Source: an uncultured Lachnospiraceae bacterium (lineage in GTDB: Bacteria > Bacillota > Clostridia > Lachnospirales > Lachnospiraceae). Taken from it: a DNA stretch of 5,835 bases. The stretch is taken from assembly GCA_946630645.1 (NCBI GenBank), contig CAMOZD010000090.1:1-5835 (forward strand), given 5' to 3'. The notes beneath the pieces were generated by a model. It did no database searches. It was not told where the DNA came from and was given only the letters and a program-made list of their open reading frames with translations. Both the position numbers and the translations under genes were made by a program. Of the stretch, positions 1 to 5,734 are shown piece by piece. The stretch's first letter is position 1. Each line of letters begins with the position of its first letter.

Positions 1-52
1 TGCTATAGCGGATTGCAGGTACAGGACGCCGCTAACTCCCCAGCTGCACGGT
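1..52 (-). ncRNA. ffs: Signal recognition particle RNA (ffs/scRNA), 5' part, cut by window edge
   Basis: On the minus strand this stretch reads as the 5' Alu-domain segment of a Gram-positive SRP RNA. It has the conserved blocks GGGGAGTTAGCGG and CTGTACCTGCAATCCGC followed by TATAGCA, which closely resemble the start of B. subtilis scRNA. The RNA is the scaffold of the signal recognition particle, which binds Ffh and delivers nascent membrane and secreted proteins to the translocon. The Alu-type 5' portion suggests the long (about 270 nt) Firmicutes form rather than the short 4.5S form, but the rest lies outside the window. The 5' end near base 52 is inferred from the promoter just upstream. 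The location directly after tadA matches the common Firmicutes order tadA-ffs-dnaX. The identity is confident; the exact 5' end is less so. Confidence 0.9.
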
Positions 53-59
53 ATCATTA

Positions 60-88
60 ATACTACCTCAGATTAAAACTTTTGTCAA
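60..88 (-). promoter_or_regulatory. Sigma-A-type promoter of ffs
   Basis: On the minus strand there is a perfect -35 box TTGACA (88-83), a 17-bp spacer and a -10 box TAGTAT (65-60, 4 of 6 to consensus). The predicted start at about 52-53 coincides with the beginning of SRP RNA homology. The -35 box begins one base after the tadA stop codon, so the promoter fills the whole tadA-ffs gap. No terminator is visible between tadA and ffs, so read-through from tadA into ffs is also possible. Confidence 0.8.
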
Positions 89-89
89 A

Positions 90-614
90 TTATTTTTTAT
101 CTTCCGACTCCTTCTGTGACTCCTTTTCCAGCTCCTTTTCCTTTTTGCGGCTGGCCCGGAGCCTGCGGAAAAAATCAGAAAGCATCTGGGAGCACTCCTC
201 CTCCAGCACCCCCTTCTCCAGGTCTACCTGGTGGTTAAATTCTTTCATCTGCAGCAGATTGAGAATCGATCCTGCACAGCCGGCCTTACCATTCATACTG
301 CCAATCACAACCCGGGGAATCCTGGCCTGGACTATGGCCCCGGCACACATTTGACAGGGCTCGAGAGTGATATACATGGTACAGTCCTCCAGCCTCCAGT
401 CTCCTATAACCCTGCAGGCCTTTTTCATAGCCTGCAATTCCGCATGGGCCAGCACGGTTTTCTCCTTGTTTCTCCGGTTATAGCCCCTGGCAATGATTTT
501 TCCCTCATGAACGATAACACAGCCTATGGGAACATCCCCTATGGCCTCTGCCTTTTTGGCCTGGCGGATGGCTTCTTTCATATATTTCTCATCTTCACTG
601 TATTTTCTCATCAT
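90..614 (-). CDS. tadA: tRNA-specific adenosine deaminase TadA
   Basis: TadA is a cytoplasmic zinc enzyme that deaminates A34 of tRNA-Arg(ACG) to inosine so that one tRNA reads several Arg codons. The 174-residue product has the full cytidine/adenosine deaminase signature: H57-A-E59 (zinc ligand and proton-shuttle Glu) and P86-C-x-x-C90 (two Cys ligands). By eye it aligns without gaps to E. coli TadA through about residue 150. Oddities are Asn at 108 and 119, where E. coli has Asp, and a highly charged Lys/Glu tail (about 152-174) that is probably disordered. Two adjacent ATG codons (614-612 and 611-609) could start it. AAGG lies 6 nt before the first and AGGA 4 nt before the second, so the choice is open. 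The ribosome site lies in and just after the last copy of the 43-bp repeat array that separates it from rsmA. It stops one base before the ffs -35 box. Confidence 0.96.
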   Translation of the reverse strand: MMRKYSEDEKYMKEAIRQAKKAEAIGDVPIGCVIVHEGKIIARGYNRRNKEKTVLAHAELQAMKKACRVIGDWRLEDCTMYITLEPCQMCAGAIVQARIPRVVIGSMNGKAGCAGSILNLLQMKEFNHQVDLEKGVLEEECSQMLSDFFRRLRASRKKEKELEKESQKESEDKK

Positions 615-620
615 TTCCTG

Positions 621-792
621 CCTTCATCCGGATTACCGGTCCTTTGCCTGCCCTTACTTCCTGCCTTCATCCGGATCTCCGGTCCTTTGCCTGCCCTTAC
701 TTTCTACCTTCATCCGAATCTCCGGTCCTTTGCCTGCCCTTACTATCTGCCTTCATCCGGATTACCGGTCTCCTGACCCTCCTTATCCTGGA
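621..792 (-). repeat. 43-bp tandem repeat array at the rsmA-tadA junction (4 units)
   Basis: Four head-to-tail units of 43 bp run 621-663, 664-706, 707-749 and 750-792. By hand count the first and second match at 39/43 and the second and third at 40/43. The fourth, which is the rsmA 3' coding end, is identical to the first over 21 bp and diverged beyond. On the minus strand each unit contains a CCGG-(4 nt)-CCGG element followed by ATGAAGG. The two outer units share TAAT between the CCGG motifs, while the inner two have AGAT. Because 43 is not a multiple of three, each unit opens a new short frame (756-697, 713-654, 670-611). These encode 19-residue peptides such as MKAGSKGRQRTGNPDEGRK, whose second half resembles the RsmA C-terminus. 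The array contributes the last RsmA codons, the rsmA stop (745-743) and the start of the tadA leader. It probably arose by slipped duplication and may vary in copy number. Confidence 0.95.
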
Positions 793-1642
793 GCAGGTCC
801 GCCAGTCTGGCAAACTGATCAAGGGTAAGCTTCTCCCCCCGTATGGAAGGTGACAGACCCATCTGGGCCAGGGCCCGGGCTACCTCTTCCTTGGAAACCT
901 GCAGTTCAGAAGAATTATACAAGCCATTCTGCAGGGTCTTTCTTCTCTGGTTAAAAGAGGCACGGATAATCCGGAACATAAAATCCGGATCCCTGACCTC
1001 TATCGGGGGCTTCTCATGTCTGGTCAGCCGGATCACTGCCGAACCTACAGCCGGCCTGGGAATAAAACAGTTGGGCGGAACATTTGCCACGATATAAGGA
1101 CTGGCATAATACTGGACTGCCAGGGACAAAGCCCCGTAATCCTTGGTTCCAGGCCCCACCTGCATCCGGTCCGCCACCTCCTTCTGCACCATCACGGTGA
1201 CAGATTCAAGGGGAACTTCCTTCTCAAAGAGGGCCATGATGATAGACGTCGTTATATAGTAGGGCAGGTTGGCCACCACCTTTATAGGCCGGCCCTCATT
1301 ATGCTCCCGGGCCAGGGCTCCTATATCCACCTTCATGATATCCTCATTGACCACTGTCACATTGGAATAGTCCTTCAAGGTCTCTTCGAGGATGGGAATC
1401 AGCTTTGTGTCAATCTCCACGGCACAAACCTGCCTGGCCTGTTCTGCCAGGGCCTGGGTCATGGTCCCGATACCGGGGCCGATCTCCAGAACATAATCCT
1501 CCGGTCCAATCTCCGCAGCCTCTATAATCTTATCAAGAACCCTTGGGTCAATCAAAAAATTCTGACCATATTTTTTTTGAAAATGAAATCCGTATTTCTG
1601 CAGGATCGCGATCGTCTCCTGGGGGCTTCCAAGCTTTCCCAT
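743..1642 (-). CDS. rsmA: 16S rRNA (adenine1518-N6/adenine1519-N6)-dimethyltransferase RsmA/KsgA
   Basis: RsmA (KsgA) uses S-adenosylmethionine to dimethylate two adjacent adenosines in helix 45 of 16S rRNA late in 30S assembly. The 299-residue protein is slightly longer than the usual 270-290. Family motifs appear in order: GQNFL (26-30), SAM-binding EIGPGIG (53-59), VEID (75-78), catalytic NLPYYIT (125-131), MVQKEVADRM (151-160), PRPAVGSAV (195-203) and ASFNQRRKTL (228-237), then the C-terminal helical domain. The start is set by GAGGAG (1657-1652), about 8 nt before ATG. The last residues (about TGNPDEGR) come from the outermost unit of the 43-bp array, and the TAG stop falls at the junction with the next unit. 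Codons 22-24 lie in an A8 run (1568-1575 region), a possible slippage site. It follows tatD as in Firmicutes, but without rnmV between them. Loss of this enzyme gives kasugamycin resistance in other bacteria. Confidence 0.97.
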   Translation of the reverse strand: MGKLGSPQETIAILQKYGFHFQKKYGQNFLIDPRVLDKIIEAAEIGPEDYVLEIGPGIGTMTQALAEQARQVCAVEIDTKLIPILEETLKDYSNVTVVNEDIMKVDIGALAREHNEGRPIKVVANLPYYITTSIIMALFEKEVPLESVTVMVQKEVADRMQVGPGTKDYGALSLAVQYYASPYIVANVPPNCFIPRPAVGSAVIRLTRHEKPPIEVRDPDFMFRIIRASFNQRRKTLQNGLYNSSELQVSKEEVARALAQMGLSPSIRGEKLTLDQFARLADLLQDKEGQETGNPDEGR

Positions 1643-1850
1643 ATGCCTAATCTCCTCATATATATTTTATATAATATGCCTGGTAGTTATCTATAATTCA
1701 TAATCCTCGGCTACTTTTGCCGCCCGGCCCGGCTTCTGCCGGTCTGTCTTCCGCCTGCCTGCGCTTTCCCAGTCCTGGCTCTCTGCCTGTCAGGGCCTTT
1801 GCAATCTTTGCCTTTCTGCCTGCCAGGGCTTCTACTGACAGTCCCCTGCC
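1643..1850 (-). other. tatD-rsmA spacer: purine-rich open stretch, then AT-rich leader of rsmA
   Basis: No convincing gene is present. The tatD-proximal part is GC- and purine-rich on the coding strand. The frame continuing past the tatD TGA stays open for 50 sense codons to a TGA at 1700-1698, rich in Ala, Gly, Arg and Lys and without an ATG. A second frame is also open almost as far, so purine bias rather than coding may explain this. About 1655-1700 is AT-rich, with TATTAT and TATAAA strings that could act as a -10 box, but I find no good -35 at the right spacing. The rsmA ribosome site GAGGAG is at 1657-1652. Many Firmicutes carry rnmV (RNase M5) at this place; no trace of a Toprim protein is seen. 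Confidence 0.6.
1764..1829 (-). repeat. Imperfect 33-bp direct repeat, two units, in the tatD-rsmA spacer
   Basis: Units at 1829-1797 and 1796-1764 match at 24 of 33 bases, the best block being GCCCTG-x-CAGGCAGA. Since 33 is a multiple of three, the open frame after the tatD stop reads two 11-residue units, ALAGRKAKIAK and ALTGREPGLGK. The GGCAGGC-type composition resembles the 43-bp array after rsmA. That may reflect local low complexity rather than common descent. Confidence 0.6.
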
Positions 1851-2621
1851 TCAGGCCTCCATCCTGTAGACAGCCAGGGCATTATTGTAGGTAACCTCCT
1901 CCACCTCTTGCCTGTCCATACCTTTCAGCAGGGCAATCTGGTCAATAATCAAGGGCAGGTAGGCAGAGGAATTCCTCTTTCCCCTGTAGGGTGTGGGCGC
2001 CAGGTAGGGACAGTCTGTCTCCAGGACAAGATGGGCTAAAGGAATCTCTGTCACAACCTCCTTCAAAACCCTGGAGTTTTTGAAAGTAACTACTCCTCCG
2101 ATTCCCAGATAATAACCCAGCTTCACATACTCTCTGGCCATCTCCACCGAACCGGAATAACAGTGGATGATGCCCCCTGTAGTCCCGGCGTGGACCTGCT
2201 TCATCATATCAAAGGTATCCTGGGCCGCATCCCGGCTGTGGATCACCACAGGCATATCCTCTTCCATGGCCAGCTCAAGCTGCTTTTTAAACCAGACCTT
2301 CTGGACCTCCCGGGGCTCCACGTCCCAGTGGTAGTCCAGACCAATCTCCCCCACAGCCACCACCTTGGGCCGGCGGCAGTAATCCCTGATTTTTTCAAAC
2401 CGTTCCTCTGTCATGTCTCCCACATGGTCGGGATGAAGGCCCACGGCCCCATAGACGAAGGGATATTCTTCGGTGAGAACCAGGGTATCCTGAAGATCCT
2501 TCCAGCTTGCCGAAATGTTAACTACCCTCTCCACGCCAGCCTCCCGGAGGGAAAGGAGCACTTCCTTCCGGTCCTGCGCATATTTCTTATCATTGTAATG
2601 GGTGTGTGTATCAATAATCAT
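1851..2621 (-). CDS. tatD: TatD-family metal-dependent hydrolase (DNase)
   Basis: TatD proteins are cytoplasmic TIM-barrel metalloenzymes of the amidohydrolase superfamily. Characterised members are 3'-5' DNA exonucleases linked to repair of oxidised DNA and to DNA breakdown; the in vivo substrate in Clostridia is not settled. The 256-residue length is typical. Metal-site motifs are all present: D4-T-H6-T-H8 at the N-terminus, GLHPD (61-65), GEIGLD with E92, VIHSRDA with H128, IIHCYSG with H153, and LETDCPYLAP with D203. The start ATG follows GGGAG by about 7 nt (near 2629-2633) and gives the canonical MIIDTHTH N-terminus. The gene sits between metG and rsmA, the common Firmicutes order. A terminator-like hairpin ends only 33 nt upstream of the start, so expression depends on read-through or on a promoter in the short metG-tatD gap. 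Fully intact, with no missing key residue. Confidence 0.94.
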   Translation of the reverse strand: MIIDTHTHYNDKKYAQDRKEVLLSLREAGVERVVNISASWKDLQDTLVLTEEYPFVYGAVGLHPDHVGDMTEERFEKIRDYCRRPKVVAVGEIGLDYHWDVEPREVQKVWFKKQLELAMEEDMPVVIHSRDAAQDTFDMMKQVHAGTTGGIIHCYSGSVEMAREYVKLGYYLGIGGVVTFKNSRVLKEVVTEIPLAHLVLETDCPYLAPTPYRGKRNSSAYLPLIIDQIALLKGMDRQEVEEVTYNNALAVYRMEA

Positions 2622-2654
2622 AATTGTTCTCCCATTCAGTCATTTCCATGGTTT

Positions 2655-2682
2655 CAAAAGACCCCGCCGTAAAGCGGGGTCT
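2655..2682 (-). terminator. Terminator-like hairpin between metG and tatD
   Basis: On the minus strand a perfect 9-bp stem, AGACCCCGC paired with GCGGGGTCT (2682-2674 and 2667-2659), closes a 6-nt loop and is followed by TTTTG. This is an intrinsic terminator by shape, but the T-tract is short. It lies 33 nt before the tatD start codon, leaving no room for a downstream promoter. It may therefore end most metG transcripts while letting some read-through feed tatD, or act as a 5' stem that stabilises a processed tatD-rsmA-tadA mRNA. Confidence 0.6.
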
Positions 2683-2698
2683 GATTATGTCAGCACAA

Positions 2699-2719
2699 CT
2701 GACCCGGGTCCGGCGTCAG
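2699..2719 (-). other. Second stem-loop in the metG-tatD gap
   Basis: On the minus strand CTGAC-g-CCG pairs with CGG-GTCAG, giving about 8 bp with one bulged G and a short loop. It is not followed by a T-run, so it is not an intrinsic terminator by itself. Just downstream is TGACATAAT (2692-2684), which fits an extended -10 element (TGnCATAAT). No recognisable -35 lies upstream. If active, the promoter would start transcription at about the first base of the terminator-like hairpin. Low confidence for any function. Confidence 0.3.
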
Positions 2720-2749
2720 ATCATCACGGCTGTTTCTTGAATAAATCTA

Positions 2750-4717
2750 TCAGCAGATCTCTGCTCCGGCCGGCATATCCTTCTCCGGCACGACGAGAGA
2801 GAGCTGGCCCTCTTCATCCTCCGCACACAGAAGCATGCCCTCTGACAGCACACCTGCCAGCTTGGCGGGCTTCAGGTTCACCAGAACCATAACCTTCTTA
2901 CCCACCATCTCCTCAGGACTATAGTACTTCTTGATTCCGGATACGATCTGCTTCACCTGGCTTCCGATCTGCACCTGGGAACAAAGAAGCTTTTTAGACT
3001 TCTTCACGGCTTCACAGGAAATGATCTTTCCAACCTGGAACTGCAGCTTTCCAAACTCTTCAAAGCTGATCTCCGGCTTGGCTTCCATATCCATTACCGG
3101 CTCGTCATCCTCTTTTTCTTCTTCCTTGCTGCCTGTATTCCTGGCGGCATACATGGCATCAACCTTCTCGATGACCTCCTTCATATCCAGTCTTGCGAAA
3201 AGGATCTCCGGCTTAGAAGTCACCTTGCCGCCTGAGGGGTAGAGGCCGAACATCTCCAGCTCATCCATGCTGCGGCTGGAGGATCCCAGCTGGTCATAGA
3301 TGCGCTTAGCTGTGGAAGGCATAAAACTCTCCAGCAGGGAAGCACCGATGGTGATACTCTCCACCAGATTATAAAGAACAGTGGACAGACGCTCCTTCTT
3401 TGCAGGATCCTTGGCAAGCAGCCAGGGGGTGGTCTCATCGATATATTTATTACATCTCTTAAAGAGATTGAAGATCTCTGTCATGGCGTCCGCCACACGC
3501 AGGGAGCTCATTCTCCTGACAACCTTTCTCTTGGTATCCAGGGCCACATTAATCAAATCTTTGTCAACGCCGTCAGTCACACCGCAGTTGGCAACCACGC
3601 CATCAAAATATTTGTTGGACATGGAGACGGTACGGTTAACCAGGTTACCCAGAGTATTGGCCAGGTCAGAATTCATGCGCTCTACCAGAAGCTCCCAGGT
3701 GATGACACCATCATTCTCAAAAGGCATCTCGTGGAGTACAAAATAGCGGACCGCATCCACGCCAAACATATCTACCAGATCGTCGGCATAGATGACATTT
3801 CCCTTGGACTTGCTCATCTTGCCATCTCCCACCAGAAGCCATGGGTGACCAAAGACCTGCCTGGGCAGGGGAACATCCAGAGCCATCAGGAAGATAGGCC
3901 AGTAGATGGTATGGAAACGGATGATATCCTTGCCGATCAGATGAAGATCTGCCGGCCAGTATTTATGGTAAAGCTCCCCATGATTGCCGTCGGCATCATA
4001 GCCGAGACCGGTAATATAGTTGGTCAGAGCGTCAAGCCAGACATAAACCACATGCTTGGGATCAAAATCCACCGGGATACCCCAGGTAAAAGATGTCCTG
4101 GAAACACAAAGGTCCTGCAGACCCGGAAGGAGGAAATTATTCATCATCTCATTCTTGCGGGACTCGGGCTGAATGAACTCCGGGTGGCTGTTGATATGAT
4201 CAATCAGCCGGTCAGCATATTTGCTCATACGGAAGAAATAAGCCGGCTCCTTAGCCTTCTGGACCGGACGGCCGCAGTCAGGACACTTACCGTCAACCAG
4301 CTGGGACTCCGTAAAGAAGGATTCACAGGGTGTGCAGTAAAGGCCTTCATAGTAGCCTTCATAGATGTCTCCCTGATCATAAAGCTTCTTAAATATCTTC
4401 TGAACCTGCTTCTCGTGGTCTTCGTCCGTCGTCCGGATAAATTTATCATAGGAAGTGTCCATGAGATCCCAGATCCTCTTGATCTCACCGGCCACATTAT
4501 CTACAAATTCCTTGGGTGTAATACCGGCCTCCTGGGCCTTTAACTCAATCTTCTGGCCATGCTCGTCGGTCCCTGTCTGGAATCGAACATCGTAGCCTTC
4601 CTTTCTCTTAAATCTGGCTATGGCATCAGCCAGAACAATCTCATAGGTATTCCCTATATGAGGCTTGCCTGATGTATAGGCAATCGCTGTCGTAATATAA
4701 TACGGTTTTTTCGCCAT
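2750..4717 (-). CDS. metG: Methionyl-tRNA synthetase with C-terminal tRNA-binding OB fold
   Basis: MetG attaches methionine to initiator and elongator tRNA-Met in the cytoplasm. The 655-residue protein is a normal bacterial class I enzyme: Rossmann catalytic core with a HIGH-type motif written H20-I-G-N23, a four-Cys zinc knuckle (C128-x2-C131 and C145-x2-C148), KMSKS at 300-304, and a helical anticodon-binding domain to about 525 with a PW motif at 431-432. An acidic linker follows (about 528-547), then a Trbp111-like OB-fold domain (about 550-655) with QIVSGI and NLKPAKLAG. The ATG at 4717 is chosen because GGGAGG precedes it by about 6 nt and the product begins MAKKPYYITT, as in relatives. 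An in-frame ATG 45 codons upstream lies before the promoter and inside the preceding terminator. metG has its own promoter, and the leader of about 67 nt is too short for a T-box riboswitch. Confidence 0.98.
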   Translation of the reverse strand: MAKKPYYITTAIAYTSGKPHIGNTYEIVLADAIARFKRKEGYDVRFQTGTDEHGQKIELKAQEAGITPKEFVDNVAGEIKRIWDLMDTSYDKFIRTTDEDHEKQVQKIFKKLYDQGDIYEGYYEGLYCTPCESFFTESQLVDGKCPDCGRPVQKAKEPAYFFRMSKYADRLIDHINSHPEFIQPESRKNEMMNNFLLPGLQDLCVSRTSFTWGIPVDFDPKHVVYVWLDALTNYITGLGYDADGNHGELYHKYWPADLHLIGKDIIRFHTIYWPIFLMALDVPLPRQVFGHPWLLVGDGKMSKSKGNVIYADDLVDMFGVDAVRYFVLHEMPFENDGVITWELLVERMNSDLANTLGNLVNRTVSMSNKYFDGVVANCGVTDGVDKDLINVALDTKRKVVRRMSSLRVADAMTEIFNLFKRCNKYIDETTPWLLAKDPAKKERLSTVLYNLVESITIGASLLESFMPSTAKRIYDQLGSSSRSMDELEMFGLYPSGGKVTSKPEILFARLDMKEVIEKVDAMYAARNTGSKEEEKEDDEPVMDMEAKPEISFEEFGKLQFQVGKIISCEAVKKSKKLLCSQVQIGSQVKQIVSGIKKYYSPEEMVGKKVMVLVNLKPAKLAGVLSEGMLLCAEDEEGQLSLVVPEKDMPAGAEIC

Positions 4718-4721
4718 GTCG

Positions 4722-4748
4722 TCCTCCCTTGATACTCCTTGAAAAGGA
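4722..4748 (-). promoter_or_regulatory. metG ribosome binding site, with a second SD-like site in a small hairpin
   Basis: GGGAGGA (4728-4722) stands about 4 nt before the metG ATG and fixes the start. A second SD-like AAGGAG (4740-4735) lies a little upstream and can pair with TCCTT (4748-4744) across a 3-nt loop. The upstream site is too far from the ATG to be the main site. Whether the hairpin affects translation is unknown. Confidence 0.75.
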
Positions 4749-4790
4749 ATGTAAAACCCTGAACTGTCTCTCCAGAGTGTACAACAACTT

Positions 4791-4819
4791 ATTATATGAT
4801 AAAGTTTATAAAAAAACAA
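4791..4819 (-). promoter_or_regulatory. Promoter of metG
   Basis: On the minus strand there is a -35 box TTGTTT (4819-4814, 3 of 6), a 17-bp spacer and a perfect -10 box TATAAT (4796-4791). The predicted start is near 4784, giving a leader of about 67 nt. The promoter follows directly after the terminator of the upstream gene, which makes metG the first gene of its own transcription unit. No T-box specifier or antiterminator fits in so short a leader. Confidence 0.75.
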
Positions 4820-4824
4820 GGAAT

Positions 4825-4860
4825 AAAAAGAAGCCCCATGTACATAGTACATACGGCTTC
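4825..4860 (-). terminator. Intrinsic terminator of the FN3-like gene
   Basis: On the minus strand GAAGCC (4860-4855) pairs with GGCTTC (4835-4830), and an inner stem ATGTAC/GTACAT extends it past a small internal loop. The stem is followed by TTTTT (4829-4825) and further T-rich sequence. It lies about 76 nt after the stop codon of the FN3-like gene and just before the metG promoter, separating the two units. The first part of the gap (about 4917-4935) also holds a small bulged hairpin, AGGAACTG paired with CAGTCCT, without a clear T-run. Confidence 0.88.
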
Positions 4861-4936
4861 GCTTAAAAATCTCTTCCTTTTCAACGGAATCAGCTTGAAA
4901 ATGTTTCTTATTCTACTGAAAGGACTGCAGCAGTTC

Positions 4937-5590
4937 CTAATTCTTCTTAAAGATTATTCGTGATGTGCTTGGATAACATACCATCTTGTTCTTTAAAATC
5001 GGGTATATTCTTACGTAATAATAGGTATTCTTCTTAAGTTTCTTTCCCTTAAACTTGCTGATCTTTACGGTCTTACCAGGTTTCGCCTTCTTCACCGCCA
5101 CGTAGCCGGTATGCTGTTTTTTAGACATGAATACCTTATATTTGGCTACGCCGTAAACCTTGGGCATGGCAATGGTAAATGCTCTCTTGGCCCCTACCTG
5201 TTTCATCGTATAGGTGGTGGGGATGAATCCAATCATCTCCGACCATTCCGAACTGACTACATACTTATCAAGTGTATAATCACGAATCAGTGTACGGTAG
5301 CGGCAACGGTAAACATTGTTGGGAGAAAGCCCGGTAAACACAACAAACTTCACACATTTCTGGGATTTCAGAATATTGCCTTTAGCGTCAATCAGCTCTG
5401 CCTGCTTCATGATATGATTATTCGGCAGATCAATTCCTACTACGGTCCGGTCATTACTGATATGATGTACACTAAATCCGTCCGATGTAGGTGTCGCGGC
5501 TTTTACGTTAACTTTGGATACAATGGCCAGCAGGAAAACAAGGGCCAGTATTGACATAATTCCCCTCAAATACTTTCTCTGCTCTCTCAT
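4937..5590 (-). CDS. Secreted protein with two fibronectin-III-like domains, function unknown
   Basis: I do not recognise a named gene. The 217-residue product begins with a basic n-region (MREQRKYLRG), a hydrophobic core (about 11-24) and a likely signal peptidase I site after V-K-A31, so it should be exported. The mature part looks like two beta-sandwich domains of FN3 type. Domain 1 (about 36-125) has FTGLSPNNVYRCRYRT and SEWSEMIGF, matching the typical loop-Tyr-x-Tyr and Trp-Ser strands. Domain 2 (about 126-217) is very Lys-rich, with a TYYYVRIY strand at 189-196. Three Cys are at 79, 96 and 205. There is no LPxTG, choline-binding or SLH anchor, so it is released or held by charge. The start is supported by AGAGGA 5 nt before ATG. 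It has its own promoter and terminator, separate from the housekeeping genes. Possible roles are adhesion or envelope binding; this is inference only. Confidence 0.88.
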   Translation of the reverse strand: MREQRKYLRGIMSILALVFLLAIVSKVNVKAATPTSDGFSVHHISNDRTVVGIDLPNNHIMKQAELIDAKGNILKSQKCVKFVVFTGLSPNNVYRCRYRTLIRDYTLDKYVVSSEWSEMIGFIPTTYTMKQVGAKRAFTIAMPKVYGVAKYKVFMSKKQHTGYVAVKKAKPGKTVKISKFKGKKLKKNTYYYVRIYPILKNKMVCYPSTSRIIFKKN

Positions 5591-5643
5591 ATTGATCCTC
5601 TCTTTTCAATTGGCTCTTACTTTATCGCATATCTTTTTTAAAT

Positions 5644-5659
5644 GTAATACCTTTATTAC
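5644..5659. promoter_or_regulatory. 16-bp perfect dyad in the leader of the FN3-like gene
   Basis: GTAATA-CCTT-TATTAC is a perfect 6-bp inverted repeat with a 4-nt centre, about 54 bp before the start codon and some 70 nt after the predicted transcription start. It could be a protein-binding operator or a weak RNA hairpin (AT-rich, so not very stable). The rest of the leader has an 18-nt homopurine run on the coding strand (5710-5693). I find no known riboswitch motif. Confidence 0.35.
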
Positions 5660-5734
5660 CAAAAGACCCTGACGATACTTCTTATGGTCACATCCTTTCT
5701 TTTTTCTTTTAAATAGGTCCACTGCTATATCATG

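Noticed and set aside
621..792. Regular repeats suggesting a CRISPR array
   Set aside because: The 43-bp units are contiguous, with no unique spacers between them, and the last unit is part of the rsmA coding sequence. This is a tandem duplication.
1655..1710. Promoter for rsmA in the AT-rich spacer
   Set aside because: Several TATA-like strings could serve as -10, but none has a usable -35 at 16-18 bp or an extended -10 TGn. It is mentioned in the spacer entry but not called.
3731..4543. 270-codon open frame on the plus strand
   Set aside because: It lies wholly antisense to the catalytic core of metG and has no recognisable domain. The other long plus-strand frames, such as 1016-1696, 231-776 and 2163-2672, are likewise shadows of rsmA, tadA and tatD.
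4718..4790. Possible T-box or S-box riboswitch before metG
   Set aside because: The leader from the predicted start is only about 67 nt, with no T-box sequence, specifier loop or competing terminator. It is too short for either class.
4718..4852. 45-codon N-terminal extension of metG in the same frame
   Set aside because: It starts inside the upstream terminator and before the metG promoter, and is Tyr/Phe/Cys-rich and unlike MetRS. The ATG at 4717 has a strong ribosome site and the family-typical N-terminus.
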